Numbered from the stretch's first letter, positions 43,046-53,276 are shown. The stretch: DNA of 64,000 nucleotides from CANJBX01 sp035556735 (GCA_035556735.1 DATMFF010000001.1:1-64000), one strand, 5' to 3'. Numbers and translations are program-made. Notes: a model not told the origin generated them from the sequence alone.

Positions 43046-43073
43046 TGCTGAATCAAATGATACGATTTCAGCA
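43046..43073. promoter_or_regulatory. inverted repeat, candidate LysR operator
   Basis: TGCTGAATC (43046-43054 region) and GATTTCAGCA (43064-43073) form an inverted repeat with one extra base in the right arm. It lies directly before the LysR start (43076) and 70-95 bp from the divergent NmrA gene. This is the expected place for an autoregulatory LysR site. Confidence 0.55.
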
Positions 43074-43075
43074 AT

Positions 43076-44050
43076 ATGCTGAATGAAATTGATCTCTCGC
43101 GGGCCGACCTGAACCTGCTGACCCTGTTCGAGGTGGTGCTGACGGAGCGCCACGTCGCCCGCGCGGCGCAGAAGCTCAACCTGTCGCCGTCGGCGATCAG
43201 CCATGGCCTCGGCCGGCTGCGGCGGCTGCTCAACGATCCGCTGTTCCTGCGCACGCCGCGCGGGGTCGTGCCGACGGCGCGGGCGCTGGAACTGGCCGAG
43301 CCGATCGCGGACGTGCTGGCGCGAGCGCGCCGCGTGATCGCGACCGCCGAGCCGTTCGATCCGGCCACGTCGCGGCGGCGCTTCACCCTGGGCGCGCCGG
43401 ACGGCGTGACCGCCGCCTTCCTGCCGCCGCTGCTCGACGAACTGCGTCGGACCGCGCCGGGCATCGACCTGAGCGTGCGGCAGCTGCTGCCGCCGCAGGA
43501 GCTGCGACAGATCTCACAGCGCAGCTGGGAATCGGCGCTCGCGGAGCTCGATGCACGCGAGATCGACATCGCCGTGCTTCCGGCAGACGACGTGCCCGCG
43601 CGCTTCGCCGGGCGCAGGCTCTACGAGGAAAGGTTCACGATCGCGATGCGGGCCGGACATCCGTTCGCCGACGATCCGAGCCTCGACCGCTTCTGCGAGA
43701 TGCGGCACCTCGTCGTGTCGCTGCGCGGCGACCCTTACGGCTTCGTGGACGACGCGCTGGCGCAGAAGGGGCGCACGCGGCGCGTCGCGCTCACGGCCCC
43801 GAGCTTCGCCTACGCGATCTCGCTGGTCGCGCAGACCGACCTGCTGGCGGCGCTGCCGCGGCTGTTCGCGACGCTGTTCGAGAAGCGGCTCGGCATCGTG
43901 ATGGTGGACCCACCGATCGCACTGCCGCAGTTCCCGATCTGGGCGGTGACGCCGAAGGCGGCGCTCACGGATGCGGGCGTCGCCTGGCTGTTCGAACTGG
44001 TGGCGAAGCACGCCACCCGGAGCGCGCCGAAGGAGCGCCGCCGGACGTAG
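43076..44050 (+). CDS. LysR-family transcriptional regulator (NodD/LinR-like)
   Basis: This 324-residue regulator has an N-terminal helix-turn-helix (LNLLTLFEVVLTERHVARAA, QKLNLSPSAISHGLGRLRRL) with the DLNLLxxF opening typical of the NodD/LinR/PcpR subgroup. The effector domain follows. It diverges from the NmrA-DUF924 pair and probably controls it. Confidence 0.88.
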   Translation: MLNEIDLSRADLNLLTLFEVVLTERHVARAAQKLNLSPSAISHGLGRLRRLLNDPLFLRTPRGVVPTARALELAEPIADVLARARRVIATAEPFDPATSRRRFTLGAPDGVTAAFLPPLLDELRRTAPGIDLSVRQLLPPQELRQISQRSWESALAELDAREIDIAVLPADDVPARFAGRRLYEERFTIAMRAGHPFADDPSLDRFCEMRHLVVSLRGDPYGFVDDALAQKGRTRRVALTAPSFAYAISLVAQTDLLAALPRLFATLFEKRLGIVMVDPPIALPQFPIWAVTPKAALTDAGVAWLFELVAKHATRSAPKERRRT

Positions 44051-44065
44051 CCGCCGGCGCGGGGG

Positions 44066-46138
44066 CTATTCGAAGCGCTTGCCCCCGTCGGCGAGCCTGC
44101 GCAGCAACGGCGACGGCTTGTGGCGCTCGTCGCCGGTCTGCGCGGCGAACTCGGTCAGCCGCTCGCACAAATATGGCAGGCCGGTCTCGCTCGCATAGAA
44201 CATCGGGCCGCCGCGCCAGGCCGGGAAGCCGTAGCCGTGCACCCAGATCACGTCGATGTCGCCGGCGCGCTGGGCGATGCGCTCCTCCAGGATGCGCGCA
44301 CCCTCGTTGATCATCGGGAACAGCAGCCGCTCCTGGATCTCCTGGTGCGTGAAGGGCCGCCGCTTGACGCCCATGTCGTGCGCGGTCTTGAGGATGATGC
44401 GCTCGACCTCCTCGTCGGGCTTGGGCGTGCGCGAGCCCTGCTCGTAGATGTAGAAGCCGCGGCCGGTCTTCTGACCCAGGCGCCCCATCTCGCAGAGCTG
44501 GTCGGCGATCGGCGCCTTGAGCCCGCTCGCCTTGCGCGAGCGATAGCCGATGTCCAGCCCGCCCATGTCGCTGACCGCGAGCGGCCCCATCGGGAAGCCG
44601 AACTGCATGAGCGCGCCGTCGACCTCCTGCGGCAGGCAGCCTTCGAGCAGCAGGCGCTCCACCTCGATGCCGCGCAGGCGCAGCATGCGGTTGCCGACGA
44701 AGCCGGGGCAGACGCCGACCACGACCGGCACCTTGCCGATCTTGCGGCCGACGCTGAGCGCGGTGGCGAGCACGCCGGTGGCGGTCTTGGCCCCGCGCAC
44801 GGTCTCCAGCAGGCGCATGACGTTGGCCGGCGAGAAGAAGTGCATGCCGACCACCGACTCGGGCCGCGAGGTCGCACGCGCAATCACGTCGAGGTCGAGA
44901 TAGGACGTGTTGCTGGCGAGGATGGCGTCGGTCTTGGCGAGCTTGTCGAGGCGGCCGAACAGGTCGAGCTTGAGCTGCATGTCCTCGAACACCGCCTCGA
45001 TGATGAGGTCGGCGTCGGCGACCGCGGCGACGTCGGCGACGCCGGTGAGCAGGCCCATGCGCTTCTCGACGTCGGCCTCGCTGAGGCCGCCGCGCGCAGC
45101 GCTGATGCGGTAGTTCTTCTCGATGGTGGCGAGGCCCTTCTTGAGCGCCTCGGGCGAGGCCTCGATCACCGTGACGGGGATGCCGACGTTGGCGAAGCAC
45201 ATGGCGATGCCGCCACCCATCGTGCCGGCGCCGATCACCGCGACGCGCTTGACCTCGTGCGTCCTGGCCTCGGGCGGAACGTCGGGCAGCCGCGTCGCCT
45301 CGCGCTCGGCGAAGAACACGTGACGCAGCGCGCGCGATTCCGGCGTCTCGACCAGTTCCAGGAACGTGGCGCGCTCGCGCTCCAGCGCCTTGTCGATCGG
45401 AAGCTCGACGGCGTCGCGCAGCGCCTGCACGGCCTTGCCGGGCGCGCGCGGACCGCCGCGGCCGCGCTTGACCTGCGCGGCGATCACCTCTTCCGCCTTC
45501 TTGAGGTCGCCCTTGAAGGCGGCGAGCTTGTCGTCGCGCTCGCGCGCGAGCGTCGCGGGACGCTTGTCGGCGAGCGCGCGGCGCAGGAAGGCGACGCCGG
45601 CCTGCACGGGATCGCCCTCGAAGATCTCGTCGACGAGGCCGGCGGCGAGCGCGTCCTGCGCGCCGATCGGATCGCCCGCGAGGATCATGGCCGCGGCCTT
45701 CTCCAGGCCGACGAGACGCGGCAGCCGCTGCGTGCCGCCGGCGCCGGGGATGAGGCCGTGCTTGATCTCGGGCAGCGCCGCTTTGGTGCCGGGCGCGGCG
45801 ATGCGGAAGTGGCAGGCGAGCGCAAGCTCGAGCCCGCCGCCCATGGGCGTGCCGAACAGCACCGCGACCGTGGGCTTGCCGGCCTTTTCGATCGCCGCGA
45901 TCACCTCCGGGGTCGCGGGCGACTGCGCCACCTTGCCGAACTCGGAAAGATCCGAGCCGGCGATGAAGGTGCGGCCGGCGCAGGTGAAGACGATGCCCTT
46001 GACGGCGCTGTCGGCGGCGGCCTTGCGGAAGGCGTCGAGCAGGCCGGCGCGGACGGCGTTGTTCTGCGCATTGACGGGCGGGTTATCGACGAGGATGACG
46101 GCAAGTTCGCCTTCGCGGCGCAGATCGACAACGGCCAT
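44066..46138 (-). CDS. multifunctional enoyl-CoA hydratase / 3-hydroxyacyl-CoA dehydrogenase (FadB/FadJ-like)
   Basis: This 690-residue fatty-acid beta-oxidation enzyme has an N-terminal crotonase domain (residues 1-190; GTPMGGGLELALACHFRIA near 98, ALPEIKHGLIPGAGGTQRLP near 120). A 3-hydroxyacyl-CoA dehydrogenase half follows: GAGTMGGGIAMCFANVGIPV near 300, HFFSPANVMRLLE near 435, and two C-terminal helical domains. It hydrates enoyl-CoA and oxidises the hydroxyacyl-CoA with NAD+. ATG 46138 is chosen for its fit to the family start; the frame continues 49 codons upstream. No thiolase gene is adjacent. Confidence 0.92.
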   Translation of the reverse strand: MAVVDLRREGELAVILVDNPPVNAQNNAVRAGLLDAFRKAAADSAVKGIVFTCAGRTFIAGSDLSEFGKVAQSPATPEVIAAIEKAGKPTVAVLFGTPMGGGLELALACHFRIAAPGTKAALPEIKHGLIPGAGGTQRLPRLVGLEKAAAMILAGDPIGAQDALAAGLVDEIFEGDPVQAGVAFLRRALADKRPATLARERDDKLAAFKGDLKKAEEVIAAQVKRGRGGPRAPGKAVQALRDAVELPIDKALERERATFLELVETPESRALRHVFFAEREATRLPDVPPEARTHEVKRVAVIGAGTMGGGIAMCFANVGIPVTVIEASPEALKKGLATIEKNYRISAARGGLSEADVEKRMGLLTGVADVAAVADADLIIEAVFEDMQLKLDLFGRLDKLAKTDAILASNTSYLDLDVIARATSRPESVVGMHFFSPANVMRLLETVRGAKTATGVLATALSVGRKIGKVPVVVGVCPGFVGNRMLRLRGIEVERLLLEGCLPQEVDGALMQFGFPMGPLAVSDMGGLDIGYRSRKASGLKAPIADQLCEMGRLGQKTGRGFYIYEQGSRTPKPDEEVERIILKTAHDMGVKRRPFTHQEIQERLLFPMINEGARILEERIAQRAGDIDVIWVHGYGFPAWRGGPMFYASETGLPYLCERLTEFAAQTGDERHKPSPLLRRLADGGKRFE

Positions 46139-46275
46139 GAGGTATTTTCCAAACTCGGTTGGTGAAACGGCGGGCATCCTAGTTGGGACGCATCGCGGAT
46201 CAAGCCCGCGCGCGATCTGGATGCGAGCTATGCGGGCGAACGGGCGGTGCGGCTGGTGATGCCGCAATCGCCGGC

Positions 46276-46328
46276 ACCCCCTCACCCGACCGCCTTCGGC
46301 GGTCGACCTCTCCCCGGCGGGGAGAGGT
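46276..46328. repeat. intergenic mosaic repeat, left member of an inverted pair
   Basis: ccctcaccc, then the hairpin gaccgcc-ttc-ggcggtc, then cctctcccc-ggc-ggggagagg. An oppositely oriented copy is at 46411-46467. The pair occupies the 406-bp gap 46139-46544, which has no gene. Confidence 0.7.
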
Positions 46329-46410
46329 AGGCGCTGTGCTTGTGGCGATCCCTACGACCATCCCAAAGGCGGAATAGACATTCGGCTCGTGCACGGCAGT
46401 GCCGCTTGCT

Positions 46411-46467
46411 TACCTCTCCCCGCCGGGGAGAGGTCGCCGCGCGTCAGCGCGGCGGGTGAGGGGGTGC
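46411..46467. repeat. intergenic mosaic repeat, right member of an inverted pair
   Basis: cctctcccc-gcc-ggggagagg, then cgccgcgc-gtca-gcgcggcg, then ggtgaggggg: the reverse arrangement of the element at 46276-46328. The two could fold into a large cruciform or long transcript hairpin between fadB-like and aceB. Confidence 0.7.
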
Positions 46468-46488
46468 TGGCAGTCGCGATGTCCCTCG

Positions 46489-46543
46489 CCTCGTCTCGCC
46501 CTCGCCGCGCCTCGTCTCGCCCTCGCCGCGCCTCGTCTCGCCG
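46489..46543. repeat. 21-bp tandem repeat, about 2.6 copies
   Basis: The unit cctcgtctcgccctcgccgcg is repeated exactly at 46489-46509 and 46510-46530 and then partially to 46543. It ends 2 bp before the malate synthase stop. Pyrimidine-rich on this strand. Confidence 0.75.
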
Positions 46544-46544
46544 C

Positions 46545-48161
46545 TCACTCCGCCGCGGCGGGCGGGCGGTGCGCCGGATGGTCGGGCAGTTCCTCGTAGG
46601 CGGGCAGCGTGAGGAAGGGCGCGAACTCTCCCGCCAGCGTCATGTCGGAGAACAGGCGGATCGCCGCGTCGAAATGGCCGCGGTCATAGACCTGCGGCGT
46701 GAGCGCCTCGCGCAGGCGCGCCATCTCGTCGGCGAGCAGCGCGCGGAACAGGTCCGGCGTGACCTGCCGCCCGTCATCGAGCTTTGCGCGGTGGCCGATC
46801 CATTGCCAGAGCTGCGCGCGGCAGATCTCCGCCGTCGCCGCGTCCTCCATCAGGTGATAGAGCGGCACAGCGCCGCGCCCGCCGAGCCAGGCCTCGATGT
46901 ACTGCACGCCGACGCGGATGTTCTCGCGCAGGCCCTGCTCGGTGCGCGCGCCCTGGTGCATCTCCAGCATCTCGTCGGCGCCGATGGTCACGTCCTCGCG
47001 CAGGCGGTCGAGCTGGTTCGGCTGCGGCATCAGGCGGTCGAACACGTCCTTCGCCACCGGCACGAGATCGGGATGCGCCACCCAGGTGCCGTCGTGGCCG
47101 TCTCCGGCCTCGCGCTCCTTGTCGGCGCGCACGCGCGCGAACGCCGCTTCATTGGCGGCGGGATCGCCCTTGACCGGAATCTGCGCCGCCATGCCGCCGA
47201 GGGCGAAGGCGCCGCGACGATGGCAGGTCTGGATCAGCTTGAGCGAATAGGCGCGCAGGAACGCGCGGTCCATGGTCATGACGCGGCGGTCGGGCGTGAG
47301 GAAGCGCGCCTGCCGCGCCAGGCACTTGATCGCGGAGAAGATGTAGTCCCAGCGCCCGCAGTTGAGCCCGACGATGTGCTCGCGCATCTCGTAGAGGATC
47401 TCGTCCATCTCGAAAGCGGCCGGCAGCGTCTCGATCAGCACCGTCGCCTTGATCGACCCGCGCGGCAGGTCGAGCGCGGCCTGCGCATGGCGGAACACGT
47501 CGTTCCACAGCCGCGCCTCGAGATGGCTCTCCAGCTTGGGCAGATAGAAATACGGCCCGCTGCCCTCACCGAGCGCGGCGCGCGCGTTGTGGAAGAGGTA
47601 GAGGCCGAAGTCGACGAGCGCGCCGGCCATCGGCTCGCCGCCGACGGTGATGTGCGCCTCGGGCAGGTGCCAGCCGCGCGGGCGCACGATCAGCACCGCC
47701 GGGCCGGGCTTGAGCGCATAAGCCTTGCCGCTGGCGGGATCGGCGAAGTCGAGACGTCCGGCCCAGCGGTCGCGCAGGTTGATCTGGCCTTCGATGACGT
47801 TGGCCCAGGTCGGCGTCGTCGCGTCCTCGAAGTCGGCCATGTAGACGCTGGCGCCGGAGTTGAGCGCGTTGATGATCATCTTGCGGTCGACGGGACCCGT
47901 GATCTCGACGCGGCGGTCCATGAGGTCGGCGGGAATCGCCGCGACCCGCCAGTCGGCCGCGCGCACGTCGGCGGTCTCGCCGAGGAAACGCGGCACCGCG
48001 CCGGCGTCGAACTCGGCCTGGCGCGCGGCGCGCCGCGCCAGCAGCTCGCGGCGGCGGGCGTCGAAGTTGGCGTGCAGGCCGGCGAGGAAGCGCAGCGCCG
48101 CCGGCGTCAGGATGCCGCGCGCACGCTCGTCGAGAGGACCGAGGATCTCAACAGTGGCCAT
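46545..48161 (-). CDS. aceB: malate synthase A
   Basis: This 538-residue enzyme condenses glyoxylate with acetyl-CoA to malate, the second step of the glyoxylate shunt. Family marks are MADFEDATTPTWANVIEGQ near residue 108, GPYFYLPKLESHLEARLWND near 195 and ATVLIETLPAAFEMDEILYE near 232. The length fits the A isoform. It is the last gene of aceA-DUF4170-aceB, starting 18 bp after the DUF4170 stop. Confidence 0.95.
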   Translation of the reverse strand: MATVEILGPLDERARGILTPAALRFLAGLHANFDARRRELLARRAARQAEFDAGAVPRFLGETADVRAADWRVAAIPADLMDRRVEITGPVDRKMIINALNSGASVYMADFEDATTPTWANVIEGQINLRDRWAGRLDFADPASGKAYALKPGPAVLIVRPRGWHLPEAHITVGGEPMAGALVDFGLYLFHNARAALGEGSGPYFYLPKLESHLEARLWNDVFRHAQAALDLPRGSIKATVLIETLPAAFEMDEILYEMREHIVGLNCGRWDYIFSAIKCLARQARFLTPDRRVMTMDRAFLRAYSLKLIQTCHRRGAFALGGMAAQIPVKGDPAANEAAFARVRADKEREAGDGHDGTWVAHPDLVPVAKDVFDRLMPQPNQLDRLREDVTIGADEMLEMHQGARTEQGLRENIRVGVQYIEAWLGGRGAVPLYHLMEDAATAEICRAQLWQWIGHRAKLDDGRQVTPDLFRALLADEMARLREALTPQVYDRGHFDAAIRLFSDMTLAGEFAPFLTLPAYEELPDHPAHRPPAAAE

Positions 48162-48179
48162 CGCTCGTCTCCCTGCCGC

Positions 48180-48377
48180 TCAGGCGGCGTTCTGCGCAAC
48201 AATGAGGAAGCGCGCGGTCGCGATCGACTTGTTGGCGTAGGACACGCGCTCCCATTCGGACTTGGCCCTCTCCGCGCAATCGAACGGGCCGAGGATGGTT
48301 TCGGTGCCGTTGCGCAGCGCGTCGAACTCGAGGTCGCGGTAATTGCCGCCGATGACGAAGTAACGCGGGTGCTGCAT
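48180..48377 (-). CDS. DUF4170 domain protein in the glyoxylate operon
   Basis: A 65-residue protein reading RYFVIGGNYRDLEFDAL ... ILGPFDCAERAKSEWERVSY ... TARFLIVAQ, the pattern of alphaproteobacterial DUF4170. GGAGGCTCAC sets ATG 48377. It lies between isocitrate lyase and malate synthase. Its function is unknown. The position suggests a small accessory or regulatory protein of the shunt, but this is inference. Confidence 0.78.
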   Translation of the reverse strand: MQHPRYFVIGGNYRDLEFDALRNGTETILGPFDCAERAKSEWERVSYANKSIATARFLIVAQNAA

Positions 48378-48407
48378 GTGAGCCTCCTGTGGCTGAAATG
48401 GTGCGGT

Positions 48408-48439
48408 TGCGAGGAGGTTCGGGCTGCGCCCTCCTCGCA
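48408..48439. terminator. intra-operon hairpin after aceA
   Basis: 10-bp arms TGCGAGGAGG (48408-48417) and CCTCCTCGCA (48430-48439) lie in the 70-bp gap just after the aceA stop. It could stabilise the aceA mRNA or reduce read-through to DUF4170-aceB. Confidence 0.55.
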
Positions 48440-48447
48440 CCCTTGCG

Positions 48448-49752
<1,305 letters not shown>

Positions 49753-49870
49753 CGGGGTCGCCTCTGCTGCTGAAATGTGGTGTCACGACCCTAACGCCGG
49801 CACCCCGATTCCGTAACTCATTGAGACACAACGAAAAAGGCAATTTGTCGAAAGCCTACATTGTGAAGTT

Positions 49871-49893
49871 TGTAAATCCGTGACAGATTTACA
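49871..49893. promoter_or_regulatory. inverted repeat upstream of the ScfR-type regulator
   Basis: Perfect 8-bp arms TGTAAATC (49871-49878) and GATTTACA (49886-49893) with a 7-base spacer end 4 bp before the regulator ATG. The core TTTGTAAA resembles the TTTGCAAA sites of RamB-type glyoxylate regulators. It is a likely operator for autoregulation and possibly for aceA. Confidence 0.65.
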
Positions 49894-49896
49894 CCC

Positions 49897-51330
49897 ATGA
49901 GCGACCAGAGCGCGGTCGAGAAAAAACTGTTCCTCGGCGTGAAGCTCAAGCGGCTGCGCCGCGACCTCGGGCTGACGCAGGCGCGCATGGCGGAGGACCT
50001 CGGCGTGTCGCCGAGCTACCTCAACCTGCTCGAGCGCAACCAGCGACCGGTGACGGCGCAGGTGCTGCTGCGCCTCGCCGACACCTACGACCTCGACATC
50101 AAGGCGCTGTCGAGCGCGGCCGAGATTTCCGACGTCACCGGCCTCAACGAAGTCTTCGCCGACCGCCTGTTCGCCGACCTCGGCGTGCCGCGCCACGAGA
50201 TCGCGGAGGTCGCCGCCAACGCGCCCGGCATCGCCGAGGCGATCGTGCGGCTCTATCAGTCCTATCTCGCGCGCAAGCGGCTCGCCGACCTCGGCGCGTT
50301 CGACCGCGACGACGGCGCGACCGAGGCGCGCGTGTCGATGCCGTCCGACTGGGTGCGCGACTTCATCCAGGGCGAGAAGAATTATTTCGCGGAGCTGGAG
50401 GAGGCGGCGGAAGACCTCGTCGCGACGATCAACGCCGAGCCGCACACGTTCACCGCCATGGCGAGCCAGTGGCTCGCGGCGCGCGGCATCGGCGTCAAGG
50501 TCGTGCCGATGGACGTGCTCGGCGGCTACGTGCGCCGCTTCGACCGCCACCGCAAGCGGCTGATGCTGTCGGAGACCCTGGCCGAGAGCGGGCGCGCCTT
50601 CGCCATCGCCTACCAGATCGCGCTCGGCGAGCATCACGAGCGCATCGCCGCGCTGGTGGCGCGCGCCGCGCCACCAGACCAGCCCACGCGCAACCTGCTG
50701 ACGGTGTCGCTCGCCAACTATCTCGCCGCCGCGATGCTGATGCCCTACGGCGCGTTCCACGCGCTCGCCGAGAAGACCCTGCACGACGTCGACGCGCTCG
50801 GCGCGCGTTTCGGCACCAGCTTCGAGCAGGTGTGCCACCGCCTCACCACGCTGGCGCGCCCGGGCGCGCGCGGCATCCCGTTCTTCATGCTGCGCGTCGA
50901 CACCGCCGGGAACATTTCCAAGCGCTTCGCCGGCGCGGCCTTCCCGTTCTCGCGCTTCGGCGGCACCTGCCCGCGCTGGAACATCCACGCCAGCTTCAAG
51001 ACGCCCGGCCGCACGGTCACGCAGATCGTCGAGACGCCGGACGGGGCGCGCTACTTCACCTTCGCGCGCACGGTGCAGCGCGTCGGCGTTGCGCATGCGA
51101 GCGAGGAGGCCGAGCTCGCGGTCGGCATGGGCTGCGAGATGAAGTACGCGCCGCGGCTCGTCTATGCGCGCGGGCTCGACCTCGCCGCGCCGATCGTCAC
51201 GCCGATCGGCCCGGCCTGCCGCATCTGCGAGCGCACCGCCTGCCCGCAGCGCGCCGCCGAACCGATCGCGCGCACGCTGGTGCTGGACGATTTCTCCAAG
51301 TCGGTGACGCCCTATCCGTTCTCGGGGTGA
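49897..51330 (+). CDS. ScfR/RamB-type short-chain fatty acyl regulator
   Basis: This 477-residue regulator has an N-terminal XRE helix-turn-helix (LKRLRRDLGLTQARMAEDLG, SPSYLNLLERNQRP), then an IrrE-like N-terminal peptidase-type region, and a C-terminal DUF2083 domain with RICERTACPQRAAEPI. Such proteins sense short-chain acyl-CoA and control isocitrate lyase and malate synthase or the methylcitrate pathway. It diverges from aceA. Confidence 0.9.
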   Translation: MSDQSAVEKKLFLGVKLKRLRRDLGLTQARMAEDLGVSPSYLNLLERNQRPVTAQVLLRLADTYDLDIKALSSAAEISDVTGLNEVFADRLFADLGVPRHEIAEVAANAPGIAEAIVRLYQSYLARKRLADLGAFDRDDGATEARVSMPSDWVRDFIQGEKNYFAELEEAAEDLVATINAEPHTFTAMASQWLAARGIGVKVVPMDVLGGYVRRFDRHRKRLMLSETLAESGRAFAIAYQIALGEHHERIAALVARAAPPDQPTRNLLTVSLANYLAAAMLMPYGAFHALAEKTLHDVDALGARFGTSFEQVCHRLTTLARPGARGIPFFMLRVDTAGNISKRFAGAAFPFSRFGGTCPRWNIHASFKTPGRTVTQIVETPDGARYFTFARTVQRVGVAHASEEAELAVGMGCEMKYAPRLVYARGLDLAAPIVTPIGPACRICERTACPQRAAEPIARTLVLDDFSKSVTPYPFSG

Positions 51331-51378
51331 GGGATTGGCGAGCCCTCGCCGCACGCAGGGCCGGCTCCCCCTCCCTGT

Positions 51379-51404
51379 CCCTCCCCCCGCAAGCGGGGGG
51401 AGGG
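51379..51404. terminator. hairpin after the ScfR-type gene
   Basis: 12-bp arms CCCTCCCCCCGC (51379-51390) and GCGGGGGGAGGG (51393-51404) with a 2-base loop. It sits 48 bp after the regulator stop and about 70 bp before the cytochrome gene. Confidence 0.6.
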
Positions 51405-51476
51405 AAAGCAAGAACCGCGACGCGGTGACTTGAAACAGGGCACACCCCTGTTTGACTCGCAGCCCGCTACCGCTCG

Positions 51477-53015
51477 ATGCTGCGCGGCATGGGGCACGGC
51501 TCACACCAACTCAGCGAATACGGCAGGGCTCTGCCGGCGCTCGCCCTCATCGGCCTCGCGTGGATGTGGGCCCTGTCCGCCGCCGCACAGCCACATGTCC
51601 AGCCCAGCACGCAGCCAAGTGCACAGCCAAGTGCGCAGCCGCCACCCGCGCCGATCGACAGCGCCCCGCTCGCCGCGCCCGAGAACCCTGCCCCCGCCGC
51701 TCCCGCGCCGGCCGAACCCGTGCCCATTTCGCGCGAGGACGCCGCCGCCAGCGGCGCCTATTACTACGCGCGCCGCTGCGCCGGCTGCCACGGCGCGGAC
51801 GGGCGCGGCACGCCGATCGGCTTCCCGCTGGTCGGCCGCCCGGCCGGCCCGCTCGGCACGAACGCGCTGATCGAGGCGCTGCGCTTTCCCTTGCAGAACA
51901 TGCCGCGCTTCGGGCGCGACGTGATCAGCGACGACGTGGCGCGGCTGATCGGCTTTCACCTCGCGATCCTGGAGAACGCCGCCAGCGGCGCGCCCGTGCC
52001 CGCGCCGCCGCAGGTGGACGCCGCCGCGCTGCGCGTCGCCCCCTCGCTGCCGCCGCCGCCCGAGGTCGCGCCCGCGCCGGCCGGCAGCTACGAGCTGCGC
52101 GAATTCGAAAGCCCGTGCGGGGCGGGCGCGGACAGCGCGATCGCGCCCGACGGGCGCGTCTGGTTCGCGGGCATCGCGCGCAACGTGCTGGCGCAGTTCA
52201 ATCCGCGCACGGGCGAGTTCCGCTGCCACCCGCTGCTGACCCGCAACGGCCGGCCCCACGGCGTCGCCGTCGACCGCGACGGCTTCGTCTTCGTCACGCT
52301 CACCGGCCTGCCCGACAACAAGGTCGCGATGTTCGACGCGAGGAGCGAACTCTTCGTCGAGTACCAGATGCCGGCGCGGCCGCAGCCGCTGGTCTATCCG
52401 AGCGCGCTCGCCTTCGACAACGAGCGCAATGCGCTGACGACGTTCGAGTACGGCGACGCCATCGGCCGCATTGACCGGCGCACCGGCGCAGTGACGTCGT
52501 TGCCGCTGCCCACGCGCCACGCGCGGCCGACCGGCATCGCGATCGCGCGCAACGGCCACGTGCTGGCGGCGGAACTCACCGGCAACCGGATCCTCGACTA
52601 CGACCCGAAGACGGGCCGCACCGTCGAGCACGTGCATCCGCGCGCCAGCGAGGACCCCGGGCTGCGCGCGCTCGCGATCGACTCGAAGGGCAACGTCTGG
52701 GTCGCGGAGCACGAGTTCGGATCGATCGGCGTGTTCGAGCCCCGCACGCAGCGCTGGAGGAGCTTCCGCGCACCGGCGAACGGCGGCGCGGCGCGCGGGG
52801 TCGCGGCGATCGCGGTCGATGCGCGCGACGGGATCTGGTTCAGCCACCACGGCGGCAACTACATCGGCCGCTTCGATCCGCGCACCGAGACGTTCTCGGT
52901 CTATCCGCACCAGAGCCGCGACGTCGCCTGCCTGAGCCTCGACATCGCCAAGGACGGGGCGCTGTGGTGCATGGGCTCGGGCGCGGCGGTGCTGACGCGG
53001 CTCGCGGTGAAGTGA
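51477..53015 (+). CDS. cytochrome c fused to a Vgb/SMP-30-like beta-propeller
   Basis: This 512-residue exported protein begins with a signal peptide (ending near SAAAQ, residue 38) and a proline-rich linker with QPSAQPSAQP repeats. A c-type cytochrome domain follows with the haem site CAGCH (101-105) and a candidate Met ligand near 142. From about residue 205 to the end it has repeated IAPDGRVWFAG, VAVDRDGFVFV and IDSKGNVWVAEHEFGSIG blades, as in virginiamycin B lyase or SMP-30 propellers. I infer a periplasmic redox enzyme passing electrons to the haem. The substrate is unknown. An in-frame ATG at 51489 is an alternative start. Confidence 0.8.
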   Translation: MLRGMGHGSHQLSEYGRALPALALIGLAWMWALSAAAQPHVQPSTQPSAQPSAQPPPAPIDSAPLAAPENPAPAAPAPAEPVPISREDAAASGAYYYARRCAGCHGADGRGTPIGFPLVGRPAGPLGTNALIEALRFPLQNMPRFGRDVISDDVARLIGFHLAILENAASGAPVPAPPQVDAAALRVAPSLPPPPEVAPAPAGSYELREFESPCGAGADSAIAPDGRVWFAGIARNVLAQFNPRTGEFRCHPLLTRNGRPHGVAVDRDGFVFVTLTGLPDNKVAMFDARSELFVEYQMPARPQPLVYPSALAFDNERNALTTFEYGDAIGRIDRRTGAVTSLPLPTRHARPTGIAIARNGHVLAAELTGNRILDYDPKTGRTVEHVHPRASEDPGLRALAIDSKGNVWVAEHEFGSIGVFEPRTQRWRSFRAPANGGAARGVAAIAVDARDGIWFSHHGGNYIGRFDPRTETFSVYPHQSRDVACLSLDIAKDGALWCMGSGAAVLTRLAVK

Positions 53016-53064
53016 AGCGCCTCGACCCTTTCGGTCGGGCCATCGCCACCATCGGCTCTTAGCG

Positions 53065-53142
53065 CCCCTCACCCGGCATGCTGCGCATGCCGACCCTCGG
53101 GTCGTGGCCCGAGGGCAGGCTCTCTCCCCAACGGGGAGAGGT
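53065..53142. repeat. intergenic mosaic repeat, left member of an inverted pair
   Basis: cccctcaccc, hairpins ggcatgc-tgc-gcatgcc and ccctcggg-tcgtgg-cccgaggg, then ctctcccc-aac-ggggagagg. The partner at 53219-53276 is in opposite orientation. The pair fills the 356-bp gap 53016-53371, which has no gene. Confidence 0.7.
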
Positions 53143-53218
53143 GGGGCCGTGCCTCGTTGCATGTTGCGTGCATGACCGCACGCACCGGCGAGCAACGGCA
53201 GGCACAGCTTCGCCGCTT

Positions 53219-53276
53219 GCTCACCTCTCCCCGTTGGGGAGAGGTCGCCGCGCGTAGCGCGGCGGGTGAGGGGGCG
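53219..53276. repeat. intergenic mosaic repeat, right member of an inverted pair
   Basis: ctcacctctcccc-gtt-ggggagagg, then cgccgcgc-gta-gcgcggcg, then ggtgagggg. Nearly identical to 46411-46467 and inverted relative to 53065-53142. Confidence 0.7.

Noticed and set aside
51596..51650. Tandem cagccaagtgcacagccaagtg-like repeat near the cytochrome gene start
   Set aside because: It is the Gln-Pro-Ser-Ala linker of the cytochrome fusion, in frame and after the signal peptide, so it is not a separate repeat element.
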